Of a DNA stretch of 64,000 nucleotides, positions 8,704 to 17,500 are shown one piece after another. The number at the start of each line of letters is the position of its first letter. Positions within the stretch are counted from its first letter, which is position 1. Position numbers and translations under genes: made by a program. Location: assembly GCF_039538765.1 (NCBI RefSeq), contig NZ_BAABCJ010000002.1, positions 1 to 64,000 on the forward strand. The letters are read 5' to 3'. The stretch comes from Zhihengliuella alba. GTDB taxonomy: Bacteria; Actinomycetota; Actinomycetes; Actinomycetales; Micrococcaceae. The notes beneath the pieces were generated by a model, which saw only the letters and a list, made by a program, of their open reading frames with translations, was not told the DNA's origin and did not search any database.

Positions 8704-10151
8704 GCGTTCTCCTTCGCGGTCCGCTCCAGGGCGGTCCGGTAGATGGTGGGCAGCGCGTCGGTGAAGCGCCGCAGCTGCTCGCCGGCGATGTTCAGCGGCG
8801 GGGCCAGGCGCAGGGTGCGCGGACCGGGTGCGTTGATGATGAAGCCGGCGTCAAGCGCGGCGGCGACGGCCGCGGGGGCGATCTCGTCCGCGAGGTCGAA
8901 GCCGATGAGCAGCCCGTACTGCCGCACCTCGCGCACGACGTCGAGGGCGCGCAGGGCGTCCGCGGCCTCTGCGCCGACCCGGCGCACGTGGGCCAGGAGG
9001 TCGCCGGAGTCGATCGCGTGCAGGGTGGCGAGCGCCGCGGCGGTGGCCACCGGGTTCCCGCCGAAGGTGGTGCCGTGCTGGCCGGCGGCGAGCAGGGAGC
9101 TGGCCTCCGGGCCGAACGTGACCAGGGCGCCGATGGGGAAGCCTCCCCCGAGTCCCTTGGCCAGCGTCATGGCGTCCGGCAGGACGCCCTCGGAGGCGAA
9201 CCAGGACCCGGTGCGCCCGATGCCCGTCTGCACCTCGTCGAAGACCAGCAGGGCGCCGGCGGCCCGCGTGATCTCCCGGGCGGCGGTGAGGTAGCCGTCG
9301 TCGTACCCGCGCACGCCCGCCTCGCCCTGGACGGGCTCGATGAACACGGCGGCGACAGTCTCGTCGACGGCGGCGCGCAGGGCCTCGACGTCGCCGGCGG
9401 GCACCCATTCGACGCCGCCCGGGAGCGGCTCGAACGGCTCCCGGTACGCCTGCTTCCAGGTGAGTGCGAGCGCGCCCATGGAGCGGCCGTGGAACGCGTT
9501 CTCGAGCGCGACGATGCGGGTGCGCCGCGGGGCTCCGTCGCCGCCGGCGTTGCGCCGGGCGAGCTTGAAGGCGGCCTCGTTGGCCTCCGTGCCGGAGTTC
9601 GCGAAGAACACCCGGGACCCGGCCGGCGCCTGGGCGAGCTCCAGCAGCCGCTCGGCGAGGGCGATCTGGGTGGGACTGGTGAAGAAGTTGGAGACGTGGC
9701 CCAGGGTGGCGAGTTGGCTGGTGACCACGGACGTGATCAGCGGGTGCGCATGTCCAAGCGCGTTGACCGCGATCCCGGCGAGCAGGTCCAGGTACTCCTT
9801 GCCGTCGGCGTCCCACACGGTGGAGCCGGAGCCGCGGACCAGGACGCGCTGCGGTGTGCCGAAGACGCCCATCAGCGACTCTCCGTAGCGGGCGAGCAGC
9901 TCCCGGCCGAGCTCGGCGCCGGGCCCGGCGGCCTGGCCGGCGACGGCGCCCGCGCCGTGGCCCGCGGCGCCGGTCGGGGCTGCCGCGCCGGCGATCCCCG
10001 TCAGATCCGCCGCCGTCAGGCTCGCGGCCCCGGCCGCGCCGGACTCGGCCGGGCCGGGATGCTCCGGACTTTCATGCTCCGCGCCGCCCTGCTCCGGGGC
10101 TCCATCCTCCGGGGCGGCGGCCTGCGGTGCGTGGTCGTGGGTCGGGCTCAC
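8700..10151 (-). CDS. argD: Acetylornithine aminotransferase with a long N-terminal extension
   Basis: PLP enzyme that makes N-acetylornithine from the semialdehyde (class III aminotransferase). Visible signatures: NSGTEANEAAFKLAR, the VFDEVQTGIGRTG segment, and the PLP lysine in TLAKGLGGGFPIGA. GTG 10151 is the natural start because it forms a GTGA overlap with the argB stop. That gives 483 residues, about 80 more than the family norm. The extra N-terminus is Ala/Gly/Pro/Glu-rich and low-complexity; the aminotransferase proper begins about residue 81 (LGRELLARYGES). A later start cannot be excluded, but no good ribosome site is evident there. Confidence 0.94.
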   Translation of the reverse strand: MSPTHDHAPQAAAPEDGAPEQGGAEHESPEHPGPAESGAAGAASLTAADLTGIAGAAAPTGAAGHGAGAVAGQAAGPGAELGRELLARYGESLMGVFGTPQRVLVRGSGSTVWDADGKEYLDLLAGIAVNALGHAHPLITSVVTSQLATLGHVSNFFTSPTQIALAERLLELAQAPAGSRVFFANSGTEANEAAFKLARRNAGGDGAPRRTRIVALENAFHGRSMGALALTWKQAYREPFEPLPGGVEWVPAGDVEALRAAVDETVAAVFIEPVQGEAGVRGYDDGYLTAAREITRAAGALLVFDEVQTGIGRTGSWFASEGVLPDAMTLAKGLGGGFPIGALVTFGPEASSLLAAGQHGTTFGGNPVATAAALATLHAIDSGDLLAHVRRVGAEAADALRALDVVREVRQYGLLIGFDLADEIAPAAVAAALDAGFIINAPGPRTLRLAPPLNIAGEQLRRFTDALPTIYRTALERTAKENA

Positions 10152-11116
10152 TGGCCGGCCTCCTCGGGATCGGGGACCAGCTCGGTGCCGATGCCGGCCG
10201 TGGTGAAGACCTCCAGCAGCATCGAGTGGGGCTGGCGGCCGTCGACGATGGCCGCGCGGCCCACGCCCGCGTCGACGGCGGCCAGGCAGGCCTCCATCTT
10301 CGGGATCATGCCGGACTCCAGGCCCGGCAGCAGCGCGCGCAGCTCGGCGGCGGTGAGCGAGGAGATCAGCGAGTCCCGGTCCGGCCAGTCCGCGTAGAGG
10401 CCCTCGACGTCGGTGAGGATCACCAGCTTGGACGCGCCGAGGGCGCCGGCGAGCGCGGCGGCGGCGGTGTCCGCGTTGACGTTGAGGACCTCGCCGGTGG
10501 GGCCGCCGCCGTCGTGCACCTCGGGGGCCACCGAGGAGATCACCGGGATGCGGCCGGCGGCGATCAGGTCGGTGATCTGGCCGGGCTCGACTCCGACGAC
10601 CTCGCCGACCAGGCCGAGGTCCACGGCCTCTCCGTCGACGACGGTACCGGTCCGGCGGGCGCGCAGCAGGGCGCCGTCCTCGCCGGAGAGGCCGACGGCG
10701 TAGGGCCCGTGGGAGTTGATGAGGCCCACCAGCTCGCGCTGGACCTGCCCGGTGAGGACCATGCGCACCACGTCCATCGCCTCGGGCGTGGTCACGCGCA
10801 GGCCGCCGCGGAACTCGGACTCGATGCCGAGGCGCTCGAGCATCCGGCTGATCTGCGGGCCGCCCCCGTGGACCACCACCGGGTGGATGCCGGCGTGGTG
10901 CAGGAACACGATGTCCTCGGCGAACGCCCGGCGCAGGGCGTCGTTGACCATGGCGTTGCCGCCGTACTTGATGACCATGGTGGTCCCGGCGTAGCGCTGG
11001 ATCCACGGCAGGGCCTCGATGAGGGCCTCGGCCTTCCGCTGGGCGCTCGGGAAGTGCTCGCGGCCGTGCAGGATGGGGGCGGCGTGCGCCGGTCCGGTGG
11101 TGGCGTCCTGTTCCAT
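10148..11116 (-). CDS. argB: Acetylglutamate kinase
   Basis: Phosphorylates N-acetylglutamate, the second and usually arginine-feedback-controlled step. The amino-acid-kinase fold is clear: VIKYGGNAMV near residue 50, the VVVHGGGPQI loop, VNADTAAAALAGAL and the VILTDVEGLY segment. The 322-residue protein has an N-terminal helix region (REHFPSAQRKAEALIEALPWIQRY) of the arginine-sensitive hexameric type, so feedback inhibition is inferred. It lies 7 nt after argJ and overlaps argD by GTGA. Confidence 0.97.
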   Translation of the reverse strand: MEQDATTGPAHAAPILHGREHFPSAQRKAEALIEALPWIQRYAGTTMVIKYGGNAMVNDALRRAFAEDIVFLHHAGIHPVVVHGGGPQISRMLERLGIESEFRGGLRVTTPEAMDVVRMVLTGQVQRELVGLINSHGPYAVGLSGEDGALLRARRTGTVVDGEAVDLGLVGEVVGVEPGQITDLIAAGRIPVISSVAPEVHDGGGPTGEVLNVNADTAAAALAGALGASKLVILTDVEGLYADWPDRDSLISSLTAAELRALLPGLESGMIPKMEACLAAVDAGVGRAAIVDGRQPHSMLLEVFTTAGIGTELVPDPEEAGQ

Positions 11117-11123
11117 GGTCTCC

Positions 11124-12335
11124 CTAGCTGCTGTAGGCCGAGTTCTCGTGCACGTAGTCGTGCGTGAGGTCGTTGGTCCAGATGGTGGCCTCTGCCTCGC
11201 CGGCGGCGAGGTCGATCTCCACGGTGACCTCCCGGCCGGAGAGGTCCACCAGGTCCCGGTCCTCGCCGACGCCGCCGGCGCGGCAGACCTGCACCCCGTT
11301 GATGGACACGTTCAGCCGGTCCGGCTCGAACGCGGCGTCCGTGGTGCCGACGGCGGAGAGCACGCGGCCCCAGTTGGGGTCCTGCCCGAAGATCGCGGTC
11401 TTGAAGAGATTGGAGCGGGCGACGGCGCGGCCGACCACCTCGGCGTCGGCCTCGTCCGCGGCGTTGAACGTGCGGATCGCGATGTCGTGGGCGGCACCCT
11501 CGGCGTCGTGGATGAGCTGCAGCGCCAGATCCGTGCAGACGGCGGCGAGGCCGGCGGCGAACTCCTCCGGGTCGGCCGGCGCGCCGGCGGCCCCCGAGGC
11601 CAGCAGGACCACGGTGTCATTGGTGGACATGCAGCCGTCGGAGTCGGCGCGGTCGAAGCTGACCCGCGTGGCCGCGCGCAGCGCCCGATCCAGCTCGGCC
11701 GGCTCGACCGCCGCGTCGGTGGTGAGCACCACGAGCATCGTGGCGAGCCCGGGCGCGAGCATGCCGGCGCCCTTGGCCATCCCGCCGATGCTGTAGCCGG
11801 TGCCGGCGAAGCCGGACTGCTTCGAGACGGAGTCGGTGGTCATGATGGCGGCGGCCGCGGCGGCACCGCCGTCGTGCTCGCCGCCGGTGCCCAACGCGTC
11901 GACGGCCGCGTCCACGCCCGGGATGAGACGGTCCATGGGCAGCTGCACACCGATGAGGCCCGTGGAGCAGACGACGACGTCCGACGCGCTGACGCCCAGC
12001 CGCTCGGCGGTGTGCTCGGCGGTGCGGTGCGTGTTGCCGAAGCCCTCCGGGCCGGTGCAGGCGTTGGCGCCGCCGGAGTTCAGGACCACGGCGTCGGCGC
12101 GCCCGTCGGAGACCACCTGGCGGGACCAGTGCACGGGCGCGGCGGCCACGCGGTTGGAGGTGAAGACGGCGGCCGCGTGCTTCAAGGGCCCGTCGTTGAC
12201 GACGACGGCGACGTCCGGCTTGCCCGTGGACTTCAGCCCGGCGGGGACGCCGGCGGCGCGGAAGCCGGCCGGGGCCGTGATCCCGAAGGGGCCCTGCTCC
12301 GCCGTGGCGGTCTGCGGGAGTGCTGGGGTGCTCAT
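11124..12335 (-). CDS. argJ: Glutamate N-acetyltransferase / ornithine acetyltransferase
   Basis: Recycles the acetyl group from acetylornithine to glutamate, closing the acetyl cycle. The self-cleavage site is visible in AIMTTDS, where the threonine becomes the catalytic N-terminus of the beta chain; other hallmarks are NSGGANACTGPEG and TGLIGVQLPMD. Start ATG 12335 gives 403 residues, the normal size. It is 17 nt downstream of argC. If bifunctional it would also make acetylglutamate, which would remove the need for argA in this pathway; that is not decidable from sequence alone. Confidence 0.97.
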   Translation of the reverse strand: MSTPALPQTATAEQGPFGITAPAGFRAAGVPAGLKSTGKPDVAVVVNDGPLKHAAAVFTSNRVAAAPVHWSRQVVSDGRADAVVLNSGGANACTGPEGFGNTHRTAEHTAERLGVSASDVVVCSTGLIGVQLPMDRLIPGVDAAVDALGTGGEHDGGAAAAAAIMTTDSVSKQSGFAGTGYSIGGMAKGAGMLAPGLATMLVVLTTDAAVEPAELDRALRAATRVSFDRADSDGCMSTNDTVVLLASGAAGAPADPEEFAAGLAAVCTDLALQLIHDAEGAAHDIAIRTFNAADEADAEVVGRAVARSNLFKTAIFGQDPNWGRVLSAVGTTDAAFEPDRLNVSINGVQVCRAGGVGEDRDLVDLSGREVTVEIDLAAGEAEATIWTNDLTHDYVHENSAYSS

Positions 12336-12352
12336 GCGGTTCCTCCTGCGCC

Positions 12353-13384
12353 CTACGGGGCGAGTCCTTCGAAGTCGAGGCCGGCCAGCTCGGGCAGGCC
12401 CAGGGCCAGGTTCATGGATTGGACGGCGCCGCCGGCGGTGCCCTTGGTCAGGTTGTCGATCGCGGCGACCACGATCACGCGGCCGATGCGCTCGTCGAGG
12501 GCGAGCTGCAGGACGGCGTGGTTGGAGCCGAGCACCTGCTTGGTGGACGGCCACTGCCCCTCGGGCAGCAGGTGCACGAACGCCTCGCCGGCGTACGCCT
12601 CCTCCCACGCGGCACGCAGCTGCGCCGCCGTGGTGCCCGGCTGGACCCTGGCCGTGGCCGTGGTCAGGATGCCGCGCGCCATGGGCGCCAGCGTGGGCGT
12701 GAAGGAGACTGTGACCGGCGTGCCGGCGGCACGGGAGAAGCCCTGCTCCATCTCCGGGGTGTGGCGGTGGGCGCCGCCGACGCCGTAGGGGCTCATGCCG
12801 CCCATCGCCTCGGAGCCGAGCAGATGCGGCTTGAGTGCCTTGCCGGCGCCGGAGGTGCCGGAGGCGGCGACGATCACGACGTCGTCCGGCTGGAGGAGCC
12901 CGGCCGCGAACCCGGGCACCAGGGCCAGCTGGGCGCTCGTCGGGTAGCACCCGGGCACGGCGATGCGGCGCGCTCCGGCGAGCTGCTCGCGGGCCCCGGG
13001 GAGCTCGGGCAGGCCGTACGGCCAGGTGCCGGCGTGGGGCGAGCCGTAGAACTGCTCCCACGCCGCCGCGGACTCGAGCCGGTGGTCGGCCCCGGCGTCG
13101 ATCACCAGGACGTCGTCCGGCAGCTGCGCGGCGATCTCCGCGCTGGCGCCGTGCGGCAGGGCGAGGAACACGACGTCGTGCCCGGCCAGGTTCTCCACCG
13201 TGGTCTCGACGAGCTCGCGGTCGGCCAGGCCGAGCAGGTGCGGCTGCAGGGAGCCGAGGCGCTGCCCGGCGTTGCTGTGGGCGGTGATCGCGCCGATCTC
13301 GACGTCGGGATGGCGGCTGAGCAGGCGGAGGACCTCTCCCCCGGCGTAGCCGCTGGCTCCGGACACGGCAGCTGAAATCGTCAT
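12353..13384 (-). CDS. argC: N-acetyl-gamma-glutamyl-phosphate reductase
   Basis: NADPH-dependent reduction in the third step of arginine synthesis. The nucleotide-binding SGASGYAGGEVLRLL lies at the N-terminus and the catalytic cysteine in AVPGCYPTSAQL. I choose ATG 13384 (MTISAAVSG, 343 residues) rather than an in-frame ATG at 13411, because the longer form would begin within the ArgR operator. First gene of argCJBDFR, divergent from the quinone oxidoreductase. Confidence 0.97.
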   Translation of the reverse strand: MTISAAVSGASGYAGGEVLRLLSRHPDVEIGAITAHSNAGQRLGSLQPHLLGLADRELVETTVENLAGHDVVFLALPHGASAEIAAQLPDDVLVIDAGADHRLESAAAWEQFYGSPHAGTWPYGLPELPGAREQLAGARRIAVPGCYPTSAQLALVPGFAAGLLQPDDVVIVAASGTSGAGKALKPHLLGSEAMGGMSPYGVGGAHRHTPEMEQGFSRAAGTPVTVSFTPTLAPMARGILTTATARVQPGTTAAQLRAAWEEAYAGEAFVHLLPEGQWPSTKQVLGSNHAVLQLALDERIGRVIVVAAIDNLTKGTAGGAVQSMNLALGLPELAGLDFEGLAP

Positions 13385-13396
13385 GGGCCAACCATA

Positions 13397-13434
13397 GTCG
13401 ATTCTATGCATGGTCGCTAATAATTATTCATTGC
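13397..13434 (-). promoter_or_regulatory. Putative ArgR operator (tandem ARG boxes) upstream of argC
   Basis: AT-rich island immediately before argC. On the minus strand it contains CAATGAATAATTATTAGC and, a few bases further, CCATGCATAGAATC. The first matches the E. coli-type ARG box core (TGAAT-N4-ATTCA) well on its left arm, the second resembles the Streptomyces-type CCATGCAT. Two adjacent boxes are the usual ArgR arrangement. They overlap the likely promoter region of the whole operon. Confidence 0.65.
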
Positions 13435-13506
13435 GTCGGCCCGCGGGCGGCACCGGGCGACCACGCAGTAAGGTGGCCGCATCGCATCCGAGTGGTTGGA
13501 GGGAAC

Positions 13507-14472
13507 TTGCCGTACGCCGTACACGTCCCGCAGGCCGGGGGCCCGGAGGCCCTCGAACGGACCCAGCTGACGCTGCCGGAGCCCGGACCCGGCGAGCTGC
13601 TCGTGGAGGTCGCCGCCGTGGGCGTGAACTTCATCGAGACCTACCAGCGCTCGGGCATCTACCCCGTCGAGTACCCCTTCGTCCCGGGCAGCGAGTTCGC
13701 GGGCACCGTGGCCGCCGTCGGCGACGGGGTCGAGGAGTTCGCCGTGGGCGACCGCGTGGCCACCGCCGAGGCCGAGGGCGCCTACGCCTCCCACGTGCTG
13801 CTGGAGGCCGAGCGGGCCGTGCGCGTGCCCGACGGAGTGGACCTCCAGACCGCCGCGGCGGTGCCGCTGCAGGGCTTCACCGCCCACTACCTGGTCCACT
13901 CCACCTACGAGGTGCGCGAGGGCGACGTGGTCCTGACCTACGCCGGCGCCGGCGGGGTGGGCGGCCTGCTGACGCAGATGCTCAAGCGCGTCGGGGCCAC
14001 CGTCATCACCACGACCTCGACGGCGGAGAAGGCGCGCCTGGCCGCCGAGGCCGGCGCCGACCACGTGGTCGGCTACAGCGAGGTCGAGGCCACGGTCGAC
14101 GAGGTCACCCGCGGCCGCGGCGTGGACGTGGTGTACGACGGCGTCGGCAAGGCCACGTTCGAGACCTCGCTGGCCGCACTGCGCAAGCGCGGGACGCTGG
14201 TGCTCTTCGGCGGCGCCTCCGGCCAGGTGCCCCCGTTCGACCTGCAGCGGCTCAACGCCGCCGGCTCGCTGTTCGTCACCCGCCCGAAGCTCGCCGACCA
14301 CCTGCTCGACGCGGACGAGCGCGCCTGGCGCGGCCGGGATGTCTTCGGCCAGGTCGCCGCGGGCGAGCTCACCGTGCGGATCGGCGGCGTCTACCCGCTG
14401 GAGGAGGCCGGCCGGGCCCACGCCGACCTCGAGTCGCGGAACACCACCGGCAAGCTGGTCCTCGTGCCCTGA
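13507..14472 (+). CDS. Zinc-less quinone oxidoreductase (zeta-crystallin-like MDR family)
   Basis: NADPH-dependent quinone reductase of the medium-chain dehydrogenase/reductase superfamily. Shows GVNFIETYQRSGIYP and VPGSEFAGTV in the GroES-like N-half and a Rossmann nucleotide site YAGAGGVGGLLTQM about residue 145. It lacks the catalytic zinc-ligand pattern of alcohol dehydrogenases, as expected for the QOR group. I favour the TTG start at 13507 because GGAGGG lies just upstream (13498-13503) and homologues start close to PYAVHVPQAGG; GTG 13492 in the same frame is an alternative. Divergent from argC; the true physiological substrate is unknown. Confidence 0.85.
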   Translation: MPYAVHVPQAGGPEALERTQLTLPEPGPGELLVEVAAVGVNFIETYQRSGIYPVEYPFVPGSEFAGTVAAVGDGVEEFAVGDRVATAEAEGAYASHVLLEAERAVRVPDGVDLQTAAAVPLQGFTAHYLVHSTYEVREGDVVLTYAGAGGVGGLLTQMLKRVGATVITTTSTAEKARLAAEAGADHVVGYSEVEATVDEVTRGRGVDVVYDGVGKATFETSLAALRKRGTLVLFGGASGQVPPFDLQRLNAAGSLFVTRPKLADHLLDADERAWRGRDVFGQVAAGELTVRIGGVYPLEEAGRAHADLESRNTTGKLVLVP

Positions 14473-14565
14473 CCCTCCCACCGACGCCGGGCACCACGCC
14501 GGCTGCGGCCCGACTCCCGGAACCGAAACCGGCCGCGCACCCGCGCGCCCCATCAGAAAGCAGCC

Positions 14566-17500
14566 ATGGCGTTGTCGACGCAGGTCCACCCCTGTCAATT
14601 CCCGGGGGCCGCTCAGGCACCCCGCCCGCGTACCCTTCTCGACATCCTCCATTCCACGTCCCGGGAGCATCCGGATGCCCCGGCCCTGGACGACGGCGAC
14701 CGACCGCTGACCTACGCCGAGCTGCTCGAGGCGGTGCGCGGCCAGGCCCGCGCATTCCACGAGGCCGGCCTGGGCGCCGGGGACCGCATCGGGATCCGCA
14801 TCCCCTCGGGTACCCGCGAGCTGTACATCGCCATCCTGGCCACCCTCATGGTCGGTGCCGCGTACGTCCCGGTCGACGCCGACGATCCCGACGAGCGCGC
14901 CCGCCTGGTCTTCACGGAGGCGCGCGTGGCCGGCATCGTCCGGGCCGGCGGCGAGCTCGTGGTCGACGCCAAGCGCCCGCGGCCCTTCCCGGATCCCCGC
15001 GAGCCGCGGCTCGACGACGACGCGTGGATCATCTTCACGTCCGGGTCGACCGGTACGCCCAAGGGGGTCGCCGTCTCGCATCGCTCGGCGGCGGCCTTCG
15101 TCGACGCCGAGGCGCGCCTGTTCCTCCGGCAGGAGCCCCTCGCCCCGGGGGACCGCGTCCTCGCCGGCCTCTCGGTGGCCTTCGATGCCTCGTGCGAGGA
15201 GATGTGGCTGGCCTGGCGCCACGGCGCCTGCCTGGTCCCGGCCCCGCGCGCTCTGGTGCGCTCCGGCATGGATCTGGGGCCCTGGCTGGTCACCCGCGGG
15301 ATCACCGCGGTCTCCACGGTCCCGACGCTCGCCGCCATCTGGCCCGCGGAGGCGCTCGAGAACGTCCGTCTGCTCATCTTCGGCGGCGAGGCCTGCCCGC
15401 CGGAGCTGGTGGCCCGCCTCGTCTCCCCCGGCCGCGAGGTCTGGAACACGTACGGCCCGACGGAGGCGACGGTCGTGGCCTGCGGTGCCCTGATGACGGG
15501 CACCGGCCCCGTCCGCATCGGCCTGCCGCTCGACGGCTGGGACCTGGCGGTCGTCGATGCCGACGGCGTGCCCGTCCCCGAGGGGTCCACCGGCGAGCTG
15601 ATCATCGGCGGCGTGGGGCTCGCGAAGTACCTGGACGCCGCCAAGGACCGGGAGAAGTACGCGCCGATGCCCACGCTGGGCTGGGAGCGGGCGTACCGCT
15701 CCGGCGACCTCGTGGTCAACGACCCGGCCGGGCTGGTCTTCGTCGGGCGCGCGGACGAGCAGGTCAAGCTGGGCGGCCGGCGCATCGAGCTCGGCGAGGT
15801 CGACGCGGCGCTGCAGGCCCTGCCCGGAGTCGCCGGAGCCGCGGCCGCCGTGAAGACGACCGCGGCGGGCACGCAGGTCCTCGTCGGCTACCTCGCCGCG
15901 GACGCCGGCCTGGACCTCGAGGAGGCGCGCCGGCTCCTGGCCGGGTCCCTCCCGGCGCCGCTGATCCCCCGGCTGACCGTCGTCGATTCCCTGCCGACCA
16001 AGACCAGCGGCAAGGTGAACCGCAACGCGCTGCCGTGGCCTCTCCCGCGCGCCGGCCACGCCGACGCGGAGGCAGGGGCGGGACTGCCGGAGCTCTCCGC
16101 CGACGCCCAGTTCGTCGTGGACCAGTGGACGGCCGTCCTCGGCTCCGAGCCGGATGGCCCCGACGCGGACTTCTTCGCCGCCGGCGGCGGGTCGCTCCCC
16201 GCCGCGCAGCTGGTCTCGCGCCTGCGGGCCCGCTTCCCCTCCGTGACGGTCGCGGACCTGTACGAGCGCCCCCGGCTGGCGGCGCTGCTGGAGGCGCTCG
16301 GCTCCCACAGGGCCGACGACTCCCCGGTCCAGATCCGGGACGTCGCCCGCACGACGCGAAAGGCCCAGGTCTTCCAGACGCTCATGGGCGTCCCCCTCTT
16401 CGTCCTGGTGGGGATGCGCTGGGTCACGCACCTGATGATCCTGAACAATGTGCTGGCCCTGACCGGGCTGCTCGCCTCCCCGACGACGATCTCCTGGTGG
16501 TGGGTGGCCGCCTCGTGGCTGGTGTTCGTCAGCCCGCTCGGCCGCATGGGCCTGTCCGTCCTGGCGGCGCGGATCCTGCTGCGGGGCCTGGAGCCCGGCT
16601 CCTACCCGCGGTCCGGCAAGGTCCACCTGCGGCTCTGGCTCGCGCAGCACATCGCGGATCTCGTGGACCCCGTCTCACTGGTGAGCGCGCCATGGGTCCC
16701 CTACTACGCCCGCGCCCTCGGGGCGAGGATCGGACGCGACGTGACGCTCCACGCGGTCCCGCCGGTGACCGGGATGCTGAGCATCGGCAAGGGGGCGTCG
16801 ATCGAGCCCGAGGTGGATCTCTCCGGGTACTGGCTCGACGGCGACCGGGTGCACATCGGCCCGATCCGGATCGGGGCCGGCGCCACCGTCGGCGCCCGCT
16901 CCACCCTGCTGCCCGGCGCCGTCGTCGGCGCGGGCAGCGACGTCCAGTCCGGCTCGGCGGTCTACGGCACCACGCGGGAGGACTCGAGCTACGCCGGCTC
17001 CCCGGCCCAGCGGACCGGGAAGGCGAAGCCGGCGTGGCCCGGGAGCCGTCCGTCCGGCGGGGCGCTGGCGACGGTGGGCTTCGGGGCGGCCTCCGCGGCA
17101 CTCGCCATGATCCCGTGGATCTCGGTCCTCGGCGGGGCCGCCATCGTGGCCTGGGCGGCGCGGGGCCACGCCTCCCTGGCGGAGGCCTGGCCATCCGTCG
17201 CCGCGGCCGTCCCCCTCGCGGCCGCGGTCTGGTTCCTCCTCAACGCACTCCTCGTCATGGTCGCCGTCCGGCTGCTCGGCGTCGGACTGCGCGAGGGCTG
17301 GCACCCGGTGCGCAGCCGGATCGGCTGGCAGGTCTGGGCGACCGAGAGACTGCTCGACATGGCCCGGGATCTGCTGTTCCCGCTGTACGCCTCCCTGTTC
17401 ACACCGGTGTGGCTGCGCCTGCTCGGGGCGAAGGTCGGGCGCAACGTCGAGGCCTCCACGGTCCTGCTGGTCCCGAAGATGACGACGATCGCCTCCGGCG

